62,253 nucleotides of DNA from Arsukibacterium sp. UBA3155. Its GTDB lineage: Bacteria > Pseudomonadota > Gammaproteobacteria > Enterobacterales > Alteromonadaceae. A program made the translations under genes and the position numbers. Below the pieces are notes generated by a model that worked only from the letters and a program-made list of their open reading frames with translations, did not search any database and had not been told where the DNA came from. Positions 8,825-17,345 of the stretch are shown here, in pieces. Each line of letters opens with the position of its first letter. The stretch's first letter is position 1. The stretch covers positions 1 through 62,253 of the forward strand of contig DEYP01000020.1 of NCBI GenBank assembly GCA_002364615.1, given 5' to 3'.

Positions 8825-8894
8825 AATTTTTCCTGTTTTAACTGAAATCTGATACTATTCTTTAGTCTTAATATCATCATAATCTGAGTGACGC

Positions 8895-9119
8895 ATGCCC
8901 ATTGTATCAAAGTATTCCACTGCACAAATTGAAAATCTGGTAAATCAGCTTCTGGATACCTTTCACGCCAACAATGCAACCACTGAGCTTAGTCTGATGT
9001 GTTTGGGCAATGCCGTTAGTCATGTCATTAACAGTAGTGTCCCCGCACCACAACGCGCCGCTGTCGCCAGCCATTTTAGCCAGGCGTTAGCTGACGCCAT
9101 CAGTACAAAAAGTAATTAA
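8895..9119 (+). CDS. yejL: UPF0352 protein YejL
   Basis: A 74-residue conserved protein matching E. coli YejL (75 residues) along its length: M-P-x-x-S-x-Y-S at the start, ELSLMCLGNAVSHVINSSV in the middle, and QRAAVASHFSQALADAI near the end. No function is established. It lies 70 bases from the divergent yejK start and six bases before yejM, so yejL-yejM are probably cotranscribed. Confidence 0.93.
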   Translation: MPIVSKYSTAQIENLVNQLLDTFHANNATTELSLMCLGNAVSHVINSSVPAPQRAAVASHFSQALADAISTKSN

Positions 9120-9125
9120 TCCACA

Positions 9126-10649
9126 ATGGTTATTGAACATAACTTATCGCTGGTTAAAAAAGTCAATCGGCTGCTAAGTTGGGGCCATTGGTTTAGCTTT
9201 TTTAATGTTTTACTGGCTTTAGCTGTCACCAGTATTTACTGGTTATCTGAACCCTCGCCAGCGACCCTTCTCGGTTGGATATACTTAATCTGTTATTGGC
9301 TGGGTCATACCGCTTTTCTTTGTTTTATGTTTTTTATCATTACGGTGTTTCCATTATCACTGATTTTCCCTTATCAAAAACATGTACGGGGTTTGGCGGC
9401 CCTGCTGGCTACCATTGGCATGGTGGTATTAATTTTCGATGCCTATGTTTATGCCAATCTCGGTTATCATATCGGTAGTACCTCTTACCATCAGACAATA
9501 GAGTTGTTGCAGCAGCAAATTGTCACAAATCTGCGTAATTTTATTCTTATTGTCAGTTGTGTAGCAGCCATATTGATCGCTGTTGAGCTTGTTATCAGTA
9601 ATTACTGCTGGAAAAAAATTGCCAGGCTGAAACAAAGCCAGATTAGTAAACCATTAATGGTGATCTTTATCGGTAGCTTTATGTTAAGCCACTTGATCCA
9701 TATTTATGCTGACGCCCGTTTAAAATGGGACGTGACCAAGCTGGATAATGTATTACCGTTCTCATACCCGGCGACAGCAAAAAGCTTCCTGGCAAGGTAT
9801 CAACTGGTCGATCTGGCAAAACGAGCACAGCGTCAGGCAGACAAACTCAGTATATCCAGCCCGGAGCTCAGTTTGCGCCAGTTACAATGTGCCACAACTC
9901 AGGTTGAACCCATTCAGATCATCATTGCTAACGACATATCGCATCAAACCATGGAGTTTATGCGCCAGCAGGGTTTACGTCTGCATCAGCAACACTTTGC
10001 GCCGAACAATAAGAATGAAGCACTTCTGCACCTGTTGTACGGCCAGTTTTTTCTGGCAGAAGACAGCCAGCAGCAACTGAATGAACCTCCTGCGTTTATT
10101 CAGCAACTACCGGCCGGCACTTTGCATATTGACAGTAAATCGTCTTCTATTAACATGCAGTTGCCCTGGATAGACTCTGAAACAAATGCAAATAACGCCT
10201 TAGTTAATATTGTGTTTGATGACTCGCCACAAGCGAATTGGGAAGAATATAAACACTATAAGTATATCGTGCTATTACCGCTAACCAGTAAACAGCCAAC
10301 CTTTGTTTTAGCACCGGTTACGTCGATGATCCGCTGGCCACAGCTACACGCACAGTTAACAAATTTAAGCTCGCAGCATCTTGATTTACTGCCGACATCA
10401 CTTAGCTGGGCCGGGTGCGTTACTGAAAAAAGCTGGTTAGGTGACAACCTGCTGCAAACCCCTACTTTACCTAAGCTCAGTATCAGCAAACAGGATATTG
10501 TCAGTATTCGCAAAGACAAAATGGTGGTACTGCGACAAGACGGTAGTTACGGCGTTTGGTCAGCAGGCACATTGCTACCGTTGAACGAAAAACTGGATAT
10601 TCCGATGCTGACTGACGCCTTAAAAAGGCTGGAAAACACGACAGACTGA
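9126..10649 (+). CDS. yejM: YejM/PbgA-like inner-membrane protein with reduced periplasmic domain
   Basis: 507 residues against 586 for E. coli YejM. The N-terminal DUF3413 membrane part (about 1-200, five hydrophobic segments, SWGHWFSFFNVLLAL near the start) is well conserved, including the SHLIHIYADA and PFSYPATAKSFL regions. In E. coli YejM binds LapB and restrains FtsH cleavage of LpxC, coupling LPS synthesis to LPS level. The periplasmic sulfatase-fold part is shortened and degenerate: the usual TVDGLNYSRF segment is here IIIANDISHQTM, and the T-rich NTTDNG and HGHLQVPL motifs are not found. So a regulatory membrane role may persist while the ectodomain has drifted. Context (yejK-yejL) supports orthology. 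Confidence 0.88.
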   Translation: MVIEHNLSLVKKVNRLLSWGHWFSFFNVLLALAVTSIYWLSEPSPATLLGWIYLICYWLGHTAFLCFMFFIITVFPLSLIFPYQKHVRGLAALLATIGMVVLIFDAYVYANLGYHIGSTSYHQTIELLQQQIVTNLRNFILIVSCVAAILIAVELVISNYCWKKIARLKQSQISKPLMVIFIGSFMLSHLIHIYADARLKWDVTKLDNVLPFSYPATAKSFLARYQLVDLAKRAQRQADKLSISSPELSLRQLQCATTQVEPIQIIIANDISHQTMEFMRQQGLRLHQQHFAPNNKNEALLHLLYGQFFLAEDSQQQLNEPPAFIQQLPAGTLHIDSKSSSINMQLPWIDSETNANNALVNIVFDDSPQANWEEYKHYKYIVLLPLTSKQPTFVLAPVTSMIRWPQLHAQLTNLSSQHLDLLPTSLSWAGCVTEKSWLGDNLLQTPTLPKLSISKQDIVSIRKDKMVVLRQDGSYGVWSAGTLLPLNEKLDIPMLTDALKRLENTTD

Positions 10650-10684
10650 ACCCGCCAGGCATTGCGAGAAACAAATAGCTGAGT

Positions 10685-11017
10685 TTATTGCAGGGTTTTA
10701 GGCGCTCTTATCTTCGGCCTTTTACCTGCAAGCTCTAACTCAGCTAAATGGAGTAAATTGGTATAAACAATGGGCGGCACCGGCTCATGAAAACGCTCCA
10801 GAAAGGCGATTTGCGCATCTTTGATTAACTGCTGACATAACTGATCATACTGGCTGTAACCATCATAAGAATAAGGCTCATCGAGGTCAGCCAACCCAAC
10901 TTCCCGCTGCCTGCGCATAAACCAGTTAAGTAAAAACTCATACTGTTTAATATCGAGCCATTGCCGACAATCCATCATGCTACTTAAACCCGTTAGTGTG
11001 TTGGAAAAATATTTCAC
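10685..11017 (-). CDS. Hypothetical protein, 110 residues
   Basis: A soluble, mostly helical protein without signal peptide, membrane segment or cysteine cluster. I do not recognise the family. It is rich in aromatic and charged residues (DCRQWLDIKQYEFLLNWFMRRQ) and ends in a basic KRPKIRAPKTLQ tail. The full frame starts at a GTG (11017); ATG codons at 10978 and 10975 are alternatives, and neither has a strong ribosome site. It is convergent with yejM and divergent from the CvfB-like gene. The coding call rests on length, composition and fit in the gap. Confidence 0.6.
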   Translation of the reverse strand: MKYFSNTLTGLSSMMDCRQWLDIKQYEFLLNWFMRRQREVGLADLDEPYSYDGYSQYDQLCQQLIKDAQIAFLERFHEPVPPIVYTNLLHLAELELAGKRPKIRAPKTLQ

Positions 11018-11020
11018 GTC

Positions 11021-11045
11021 ATAATCACTGCAAGGCAGTAATTAT
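11021..11045. repeat. Inverted repeat in the divergent promoter region
   Basis: Arms ATAATCACTGC and GCAGTAATTAT (10 of 11 paired) around a 3-base centre, directly upstream of the GTG of the 110-residue gene and 176 bases before the CvfB-like gene. It could be an operator or a leader hairpin. No known regulator is matched. Confidence 0.4.
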
Positions 11046-11220
11046 AGTGTTGCATAAAACATATCGCGTTAATTTGCGCAACACAATAATACGTTACGTT
11101 CGTCCCTCATCGCTCGATCAAATCCCTGTATCAACTTATGAAACGTGATGCTAAATAAGCCCTGCAGCGTGCCATAAAAGGAGTTACAATACGCCCATAG
11201 CAACTTAATTTGGATTACTG

Positions 11221-12054
11221 ATGATTGCACTGGGCACCCTGAACACGTTAACCGTTAAAAAGCAGGTTAAGTTTGGTTTTTACTTAGACGGGTTAAGTTG
11301 GGGCGAAATTTTGTTACCCAATAATGTGGCGCCAGCTGGTCTGGAAATTGGTCAGCAATTAGAGGTTTTTCTTTATCTGGATTCAGAAGATCAACTTATT
11401 GCAACGACAGAAAAACCAGCAATAATGGTTGGTAAAGTTGCTATGCTACCCGTTGTTGCGGTCACAAAAGTGGGTGCTTTTTTAAACTGGGGCCTGAAAA
11501 AAGATTTGCTGGTGCCGTTTAGTGAGCAACAGATCCCTTTAAAAGAAGGCCAGAAGTATCTGGTTTATTGCTACGTCGATGTCAGTAACCGAATTGTTGC
11601 TTCTACAAAACTAGACCGCCATTTGCATAAAACGGAACCCCGTTACAATATTGGCGATAAGGTCGATATCATTATCAGTGAGCAAACCGATATAGGGTAT
11701 AAAGCGGTTGTGGAACTGTGTCACTGGGGCGTACTGTATAAAAACGAAGTATTTAAGCCGCTGCGCAAGGGAGACAAGTTAACCGCGTATATCGTGAAGG
11801 TGCGGGATGACGGTAAAATTGATTTACGCTTAACTGCCACCACCTACAAACAGGCGTTAGAACTCACCACTAAAATACTAACAAAATTAGAGCAGAATGG
11901 TGGCAAGCTCGCATTAACAGATAAAAGTTCACCAGAGCTCATTTATCAGGCCTTTGGTGTCAGTAAAAAAGCCTACAAGCAAGCGATTGGTGCGCTGTAT
12001 AAAGATAAAAAAATTGTCATCTTAGATGCAGGTATTATGTTAGTTGGCAGCTAA
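11221..12054 (+). CDS. cvfB: CvfB/YitL-type S1 RNA-binding protein
   Basis: A 277-residue protein with the CvfB layout: S1-like beta-barrel modules over about residues 1-65, 66-135 and 140-210 (for example VTKVGAFLNWGLKKDLLVPFSEQ and GYKAVVELCHWGVLYKNEVF), and a C-terminal winged-helix segment (about 215-275, SPELIYQAFGVSKKAYKQAIGALYKDKKI). CvfB proteins bind RNA and affect virulence-factor expression in Gram-positives; in gammaproteobacteria the role is unclear. Its stop codon lies inside the start of the next gene, so the two are coupled. Confidence 0.85.
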   Translation: MIALGTLNTLTVKKQVKFGFYLDGLSWGEILLPNNVAPAGLEIGQQLEVFLYLDSEDQLIATTEKPAIMVGKVAMLPVVAVTKVGAFLNWGLKKDLLVPFSEQQIPLKEGQKYLVYCYVDVSNRIVASTKLDRHLHKTEPRYNIGDKVDIIISEQTDIGYKAVVELCHWGVLYKNEVFKPLRKGDKLTAYIVKVRDDGKIDLRLTATTYKQALELTTKILTKLEQNGGKLALTDKSSPELIYQAFGVSKKAYKQAIGALYKDKKIVILDAGIMLVGS

Positions 12055-13108
12055 ACGTACTGTAGAAAACACGCTTTCCAGGTTACAGCCAGCATTTAAC
12101 TGGCTTTTTGAGTTATTTCAGCGCCACGCCGGCTTGATGGCGGTATTAGCCTTTGTCTCTGGGATCGCCAGCTACGTACTGATAGATCGTAAAGAGTCGA
12201 TAGCGCAGTTTATTGCGGCTTTTATGCTGGTAAGCTGGGTAGTACTGGTTGCAGATAACTGGCTAACAACCACCTTGGAACGACGTTTTGGCTGGCGCTT
12301 GTCACCACTAGTGGTGCGCTTTCTAACCCAGTTAGTCCATCAGGAAAGTTTGTTTTTTGCCCTACCCTTCTTTTTAGCTGTAACCAACTGGGATCATGGC
12401 CAGGCGGTATTTACCAGCGTACTGCTGCTTTGTGCGTTAATATCCATTATTGATCCCTTGTACTACAAGCATCTCGCGACCCGATATGCGTTGTTTGTCG
12501 CATTTCACACTCTGGCACTATTTGTAGTGATGCTGGTCGTTCTTCCTTTATTATTGCAACTGACTACACAGCAAAGCCTTATTGCAGCAATTATTGCTGC
12601 ATTGGTTTTCAGTTTACCCAGTCTGGATCGGATTCTACCCCCGGCCCGCTGGTGGCGTTTACCACTTTTACTGACGATGCTCGCGGTGATGGCATTAGTG
12701 TTATGGCACTTACGTAGTTGGATCCCTCCTGCAGGTATGCGTCTGTCTGAAATTACTATCTCGCACCAGGTTGATGCCACTCAGCGCAGTGCTGGCAGCA
12801 ATATTACCGAGCTTGACGTTACAGAGTTGCAGCAAGGTCTGTTCGCCTGGACAGCAGTAAGTGCTCCACGTGGTTTAAAGGAAAAAATTCATCATGTCTG
12901 GCTGTTAAATGGCAAAGAAGTCGATCGGATTGTGCTGGACATAACCGGTGGCCGGGATGCCGGTTACCGGGCCTGGAGCCATAAATTAGTGTTTCCGCCC
13001 TATCCTGCAGGCAAGTGGCAGGTGCAAGTTGTAACGGAATCGGGTAGGTTGATTGGCCTGACCCGATTTACCGTAACGCGTGGCAATAACAATAAAGATA
13101 ACGATTAA
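12044..13108 (+). CDS. Membrane protein with C-terminal DUF2914 domain (DUF5924-type)
   Basis: A 354-residue inner-membrane protein. Residues about 28-230 hold six or seven hydrophobic helices; the last 110 residues form a periplasmic DUF2914-like domain (VWLLNGKEV...GYRAWSHKLVFPPYPAGKWQVQVVTESGRLIG). Family function is not known. The start is a TTG (12044) that overlaps the end of the upstream gene by 11 bases; the next in-frame ATG would remove the first 31 residues, leaving the first helix intact, so the exact start is uncertain. Terminated by a strong hairpin. Confidence 0.78.
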   Translation: MAAKRTVENTLSRLQPAFNWLFELFQRHAGLMAVLAFVSGIASYVLIDRKESIAQFIAAFMLVSWVVLVADNWLTTTLERRFGWRLSPLVVRFLTQLVHQESLFFALPFFLAVTNWDHGQAVFTSVLLLCALISIIDPLYYKHLATRYALFVAFHTLALFVVMLVVLPLLLQLTTQQSLIAAIIAALVFSLPSLDRILPPARWWRLPLLLTMLAVMALVLWHLRSWIPPAGMRLSEITISHQVDATQRSAGSNITELDVTELQQGLFAWTAVSAPRGLKEKIHHVWLLNGKEVDRIVLDITGGRDAGYRAWSHKLVFPPYPAGKWQVQVVTESGRLIGLTRFTVTRGNNNKDND

Positions 13109-13130
13109 AAAAGGGCCATCAGGCCCTTTG
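13107..13130. terminator. Bidirectional terminator
   Basis: Perfect 8-base stem AAAGGGCC / GGCCCTTT with loop ATCA. Read on the minus strand it is followed by six T, making a textbook terminator for the csbD-like gene; on the plus strand the T tract is only three bases. Confidence 0.82.
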
Positions 13131-13164
13131 AATTATAGTGTTAATAACGACTGCATCGAAAACG

Positions 13165-13356
13165 TTAGTCTTTGAGTCTATTAAATTCTTTTTCAGCTTG
13201 ATCCCGACTCATTCCGTAACGCTCTTGCATTTTGCCACAGAACTTCTCGAAATTTCCTTCAACCTGATCAACGTCATCGTCAGTTAACTTGCCCCATTTC
13301 TCTTGCACAGAGCCTTTCATCTGACGCCATTTACCTTCTGCAATATCACTATTCAT
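13165..13356 (-). CDS. yjbJ: CsbD-family stress protein
   Basis: A 63-residue hydrophilic protein of the CsbD family (E. coli YjbJ). The pattern GKWRQMKGSVQEKWGKLTDDD at the N-terminus and the Q-x-R-YG-x-x-RDQAEKE-like end are typical. CsbD proteins are abundant general-stress proteins of unknown mechanism. GGGAG lies 9 bases before the ATG. It has its own terminator at 13107-13130. Confidence 0.9.
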   Translation of the reverse strand: MNSDIAEGKWRQMKGSVQEKWGKLTDDDVDQVEGNFEKFCGKMQERYGMSRDQAEKEFNRLKD

Positions 13357-13548
13357 CTTCGGACTCCCTTAGATCATTAACATAGCCTTGCCGCAGGGAA
13401 ACTGTGTAACTTCATGCCGCGACACCTACAGTCTAATTGCTGCAATGGCCATACCAACAAAGCAGACTTAGCTATAACACTGAAATTACTAACTATATTT
13501 CAGAGAAGGATATAAAGGTTAACGTAAAATTAAAGAATAAAGCACAAT

Positions 13549-13587
13549 TTACCGGTCAGCTTGAAAAAATTGCAGGCTGACCGGTAA
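13549..13587 (-). terminator. Long hairpin after the cfa operon
   Basis: A 12-base perfect stem (TTACCGGTCAGC / GCTGACCGGTAA) around a 15-base loop, lying just after the cfa stop on the minus strand. A loose T-rich stretch follows, not a clean T run, so it is either a weak terminator or a 3' end stabiliser. Confidence 0.6.
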
Positions 13588-13595
13588 CCACAATC

Positions 13596-14843
13596 TTATG
13601 ACCAGTTACCTCGATTATCTGGTTTTGATAACACCATATGCACAGCACTGGTAGCGCGCTCCATAAAACCACCCTCGCAATAGCACAGATAAAAATGCCA
13701 TAGCCGGATAAAGTTATCGTCGTAGCCTAACTGATGCACAGCATCCCGATGATGCATAAAGTTATCACACCATAACTTCAGGGTTTTAGCATAATCAAAG
13801 CCAATATCCTGAACCTGACGTATCACTAAATCAGTTTTGCTGCTCACCGCTGTGGCCATCCTGCCAATGGAGGGTAAACATCCGCCTGGAAACACATAAC
13901 GCTTGATAAAATCGACCTCCCGAACATATTGTTTATAGCGTTGATCAACAATAGTGATTGCCTGCAATACCATTACGCCATCTGGCTTAAGCAAACTGGC
14001 GCATTTCTGAAAGTATTCATCCAGATAATCGTCGCCCACTGCCTCAATCATTTCTATCGATACTAACTTATCGTAATGACCGGACAAATCCCTGTAGTCT
14101 TCAAACAGCAGGGTTATCTTATCTTCCAGGCCTAAAGCCGCAACTTTTGCTTTAGCGTAAGCCAGTTGTTCGGCTGAAATTGTCGTCGTGGTCACTTTGC
14201 AGCCATAATGCTGGGCCGCGTAAATTGCCATACCTCCCCAACCGGTACCAATTTCAATTAAATGATCAGTTGGCTTTAACTGTAACTTGTCACAAATCTG
14301 TTTAAGTTTATATTGCTGAGCGTTGGCTAGGTCAGAAGTTTCTGTTGGGAAAACAGCGCTCGAATACATCATGCTGTCATCCAAAAACAACTGATACATG
14401 TCGTTGCCAAGGTCGTAGTGCGCCGCAATGTTCTTCTTCGCCTGATGTTTTGAATTACTGTTGCGCCAGTTAAGTGCTTTTAAAAAAGGTCGGCTTAATC
14501 TTGCCCAGGTAGAATCCATTTTATCCAGCAGTAGTAAATTTCGTCCAAAGATACGAACTAATGCGGTCAAATTGTCGCAGCGCCAATATCCCTGAATATA
14601 AGCTTCACCACCACCAACAGAACCTGCCAAAACTAACTTCTGGTAAAACGCCGGATCCAGTACCGTAAGGGTTACTTTTAAATCACTACCCTCTTCACCC
14701 AGTTGAAAACGTTGCTCTCCCTCGACGAGGGTAATATCACCGTGCTTTAACTGCCCTAAAAATGACAACGTAAATTTCCGGCAGAGCCGGTCAAACCAGC
14801 CCAAATTTGTAAAAACCGCCTGGTCGGTAAGCGATAAACTCAT
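13596..14843 (-). CDS. cfa: Cyclopropane-fatty-acyl-phospholipid synthase family methyltransferase
   Basis: A 415-residue SAM-dependent methyltransferase acting on unsaturated phospholipid acyl chains. The N-terminal lipid-binding region (about 1-120) precedes the methyltransferase core: AAHYDLGNDMYQLFLDDSMMYSSA, SAM motif LIEIGTGWGGMAIYAAQHYG, SIEMIEAVGDDYLDEYF, and the C-terminal HFYLCYCEGGFMERATS. It is the last gene of a six-gene operon with photolyase, so it may be a light-stress paralogue, or a UfaM-type enzyme making methylated or furan fatty acids; sequence alone does not separate these. Confidence 0.9.
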   Translation of the reverse strand: MSLSLTDQAVFTNLGWFDRLCRKFTLSFLGQLKHGDITLVEGEQRFQLGEEGSDLKVTLTVLDPAFYQKLVLAGSVGGGEAYIQGYWRCDNLTALVRIFGRNLLLLDKMDSTWARLSRPFLKALNWRNSNSKHQAKKNIAAHYDLGNDMYQLFLDDSMMYSSAVFPTETSDLANAQQYKLKQICDKLQLKPTDHLIEIGTGWGGMAIYAAQHYGCKVTTTTISAEQLAYAKAKVAALGLEDKITLLFEDYRDLSGHYDKLVSIEMIEAVGDDYLDEYFQKCASLLKPDGVMVLQAITIVDQRYKQYVREVDFIKRYVFPGGCLPSIGRMATAVSSKTDLVIRQVQDIGFDYAKTLKLWCDNFMHHRDAVHQLGYDDNFIRLWHFYLCYCEGGFMERATSAVHMVLSKPDNRGNWS

Positions 14844-14845
14844 AA

Positions 14846-15598
14846 CTACTTTTCCCTGGATTTTGGATGTTGATGCAGCGGTACCCGCTTAACAAAAAGT
14901 TTTAATGCCTGCCAATATATGCGCCACATTACCTGTACGTTCTGCCAAGGGTGGCGGATCAAGATCCGACGCCGGTTGGCGTTGTTCAGAGTAACGCGCT
15001 TGAGCTTAATCCAGGCACTGAACACTGCCTGCTGTGCTTTAATATTGGTAATACTACAGTACAACTCGCTGGCAGGCGCCGGTATTTGCCAACGATATTG
15101 CATATCCATTGGATTAAAAGGCGACACATGAAACGCCTTATCATGCTGATAAAAACCAGGATCACTACTTTGGCTATCAATTTTTTGCAAATAATAATGC
15201 CGTTCATTCCAGGGAGTGTTGCTTACCTCTGCCAACAAATAGCAAAAGGCCCCATCGCTGTCATAACAATAGTAAAGCGTAATCGGACTAAAATAATAAC
15301 CCCAATTTGCCAGTGGGGTCAGTAAATACACGCTGACGACCGGCTTAACGCCACCTAATTCACGTACTTTATTCTGTACCGCAGCTGATAATGTATTATT
15401 GCCCGGCAAATAGTCACGACGCCGATAACTTATGGCGCCGAAAACCTCATAATTAATACCAACCTGAGATAGACTTTCTGTCGATAAAGCCTCGCAATCA
15501 AGCCAATAAGCATGATAAGTGTAATGAAAGCCATGAGGTTTCGGAATAAAGCGTTTATGACCGACAACACCGCAATACACCGCATGTCCCGCTTGCAT
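14846..15598 (-). CDS. DUF1365 family protein
   Basis: A 250-residue protein of the DUF1365 family. Typical features: GVVGHKRFIPKPHGFHYTYHAYWLD at the N-terminus, SPITLYYCYD, EVSNTPWNERHYY, and KAFHVSPFNPMDMQYRW. Biochemistry is unknown. It nearly always sits between an FAD amine-oxidase-like gene and a Cfa-like methyltransferase, as here: it overlaps the oxidoreductase by one base (TAATG) and ends two bases before cfa. A role in modifying membrane fatty acids is the usual inference. Confidence 0.9.
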   Translation of the reverse strand: MQAGHAVYCGVVGHKRFIPKPHGFHYTYHAYWLDCEALSTESLSQVGINYEVFGAISYRRRDYLPGNNTLSAAVQNKVRELGGVKPVVSVYLLTPLANWGYYFSPITLYYCYDSDGAFCYLLAEVSNTPWNERHYYLQKIDSQSSDPGFYQHDKAFHVSPFNPMDMQYRWQIPAPASELYCSITNIKAQQAVFSAWIKLKRVTLNNANRRRILIRHPWQNVQVMWRIYWQALKLFVKRVPLHQHPKSREK

Positions 15599-16854
15599 TA
15601 ATAACTGACTCCAAACATTTCAGCAACATCGACCGCGCTTCTGGCACCGTCCTCGTGGAATCCGTTATACCAGTATGCGCCGCAAAAATAACTATGATTT
15701 TGGCCATTTATCACTTTGCGATGCAATTGCGCCGCCATGGTCATCATGTTGTAAACAGGATGGGCGTAATGAAAAGTCCTGAGGATTTTATCTTTATCAA
15801 TGGCGCCAGTGTCATTCAGAGTAACGCAAAACGTAACCGGAGCATCCAGGCGTTGTAATATATTCATATTATAAGTCAGGGTTGCACGGTCCCGCTCTGG
15901 CGCGTCTAAATTATAATTCCACGAAGCCCAGGCACCACGCCGTTTTGGTAATAAACCTGTGTCGGTGTGCAATACCACTTCATTTTTCTGATACGCAATA
16001 GCACCAAGAATCGACTGTTCATCCATTGTGGCGTCTTGCCCAAGTAACGCCAATGCCTGATCACTATGACAGGCAAACACTACTTTATCGAACTGCTGCT
16101 GTTGTCCGTCAGCAAATTTCAGAATAACACCCTGCTCATTACGGCTGACAGAGAGGATATGTTGCGATAATTTTAGGTTGTCAGTACCAAGCCTGGCAAG
16201 CAGCGCCTCAACATAACGTTTTGAGCCGCCCTTAATGACTGCCCACTGCGGCCTGTCCGTGACATTGAGCAAACCATGATTATTAAAAAAACGTAGAAAA
16301 AATCTTACCGGAAATGATGGCATCTCTGTTAATCCCGCAGACCAGATAGCCGCGCCCATGGGTAATAAATAGTTATCGCGCATCCCGCTGCCAAACTTAT
16401 ATTTAAGTAAAAATTCACCCAGTTTTAAATCAAGATCGGGATGATCTTCAGCAACTAATTGCTTACCTAACTTATTAAAGCGGACTATATCACGCAGCAT
16501 ACGCCAGAAAGAGGGCCGGAAAATATTCCGTTTCTGAGCAAAAAGACTGCCAAATGTGTTGCCATTGTATTCCAGATTTTGCTGCGAATTTTTAACCGAA
16601 AAACTCATTTCGGTATCGAGTTTTTCCACCGCCAGGTCTGCAATAAACTTATTGAATACTGGATACGTCCAATTGTTAAAGACAATGAAGCCGGTATCAA
16701 TAGCATAAGACTTGCCGTCCACCTCAACATCAACAGTAGCAGTATGTCCGCCAAGATAATCATTTGCTTCAAACAGGGTAACATCGTGTTTTTGCTGTAA
16801 TAAATACCAGCTGAGCATACCTGAAATGCCCCCGCCAATTACTGCTATACGCAT
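15598..16854 (-). CDS. FAD/NAD(P)-binding amine-oxidase-like oxidoreductase
   Basis: A 418-residue flavoprotein. The dinucleotide-binding motif IAVIGGGISGMLSWYLL begins at residue 3 and is followed by LFEANDYLGGHTATV, the amine oxidase/desaturase-type signature; the C-terminal YFCGAYWYNGFHEDGARSA is typical of this subgroup. It is coupled to DUF1365 and the Cfa-like gene. Related proteins in singlet-oxygen regulons take part in furan fatty acid formation; whether this one does is inference. Confidence 0.88.
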   Translation of the reverse strand: MRIAVIGGGISGMLSWYLLQQKHDVTLFEANDYLGGHTATVDVEVDGKSYAIDTGFIVFNNWTYPVFNKFIADLAVEKLDTEMSFSVKNSQQNLEYNGNTFGSLFAQKRNIFRPSFWRMLRDIVRFNKLGKQLVAEDHPDLDLKLGEFLLKYKFGSGMRDNYLLPMGAAIWSAGLTEMPSFPVRFFLRFFNNHGLLNVTDRPQWAVIKGGSKRYVEALLARLGTDNLKLSQHILSVSRNEQGVILKFADGQQQQFDKVVFACHSDQALALLGQDATMDEQSILGAIAYQKNEVVLHTDTGLLPKRRGAWASWNYNLDAPERDRATLTYNMNILQRLDAPVTFCVTLNDTGAIDKDKILRTFHYAHPVYNMMTMAAQLHRKVINGQNHSYFCGAYWYNGFHEDGARSAVDVAEMFGVSY

Positions 16855-16868
16855 TCACGCTTCCTTAA

Positions 16869-17345
16869 TCAGGCTTTTGCCATTTTGTGTTTAACTAATG
16901 AGGTTGCCCAACCGAGTACTGGTAAATGTTGATAAACCAACTCGGTAAGATCGTAATAATCACGATGATAACAAATATGCTGCTCCCGCCAACGAAGCTC
17001 GGTACAGCCATGGACTTTAATTGGTTTGCCTTTACCAATTGCAGGATGAGACAAGGTCATAATCCAGCTGATAAAACTTAGCTGATCACCATCAGTCTGA
17101 CTTATTGGATCAAATTGACAATAAGTCAGTCGCTGGTATGCATGAGAAAAATAGTCGGTGAGTTGCTTACGGCCGTCTATCTGGTGTACCGGATCAATAA
17201 AGGTTACATCTTGAGTATAAATTTCAGCAAGCTGGTTTAGACCATCATGTGATAAAGCATTATAGAAATTTAAAAAACGCGCTAATTTACTTTCAGTACT
17301 CTTAATACTCTCAGTACTTCCAGTGCTCTCATTAATTTCATTCAT
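16869..17345 (-). CDS. NTF2-like (SnoaL-type) protein
   Basis: A 158-residue protein with a cone-shaped NTF2-like fold over residues about 25-140 (FYNALSHDGLNQLAEIYTQDVTFIDPVHQIDGRKQLTDYF is the standard opening). The extreme N-terminus is a short Ser/Thr/Glu-rich repeat (residues 1-20). No catalytic residues can be assigned. The ATG at 17345 overlaps the photolyase stop by eight bases, so it is coupled. NTF2-like genes commonly accompany this photolyase-oxidoreductase-DUF1365-cfa cluster. Confidence 0.85.
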   Translation of the reverse strand: MNEINESTGSTESIKSTESKLARFLNFYNALSHDGLNQLAEIYTQDVTFIDPVHQIDGRKQLTDYFSHAYQRLTYCQFDPISQTDGDQLSFISWIMTLSHPAIGKGKPIKVHGCTELRWREQHICYHRDYYDLTELVYQHLPVLGWATSLVKHKMAKA

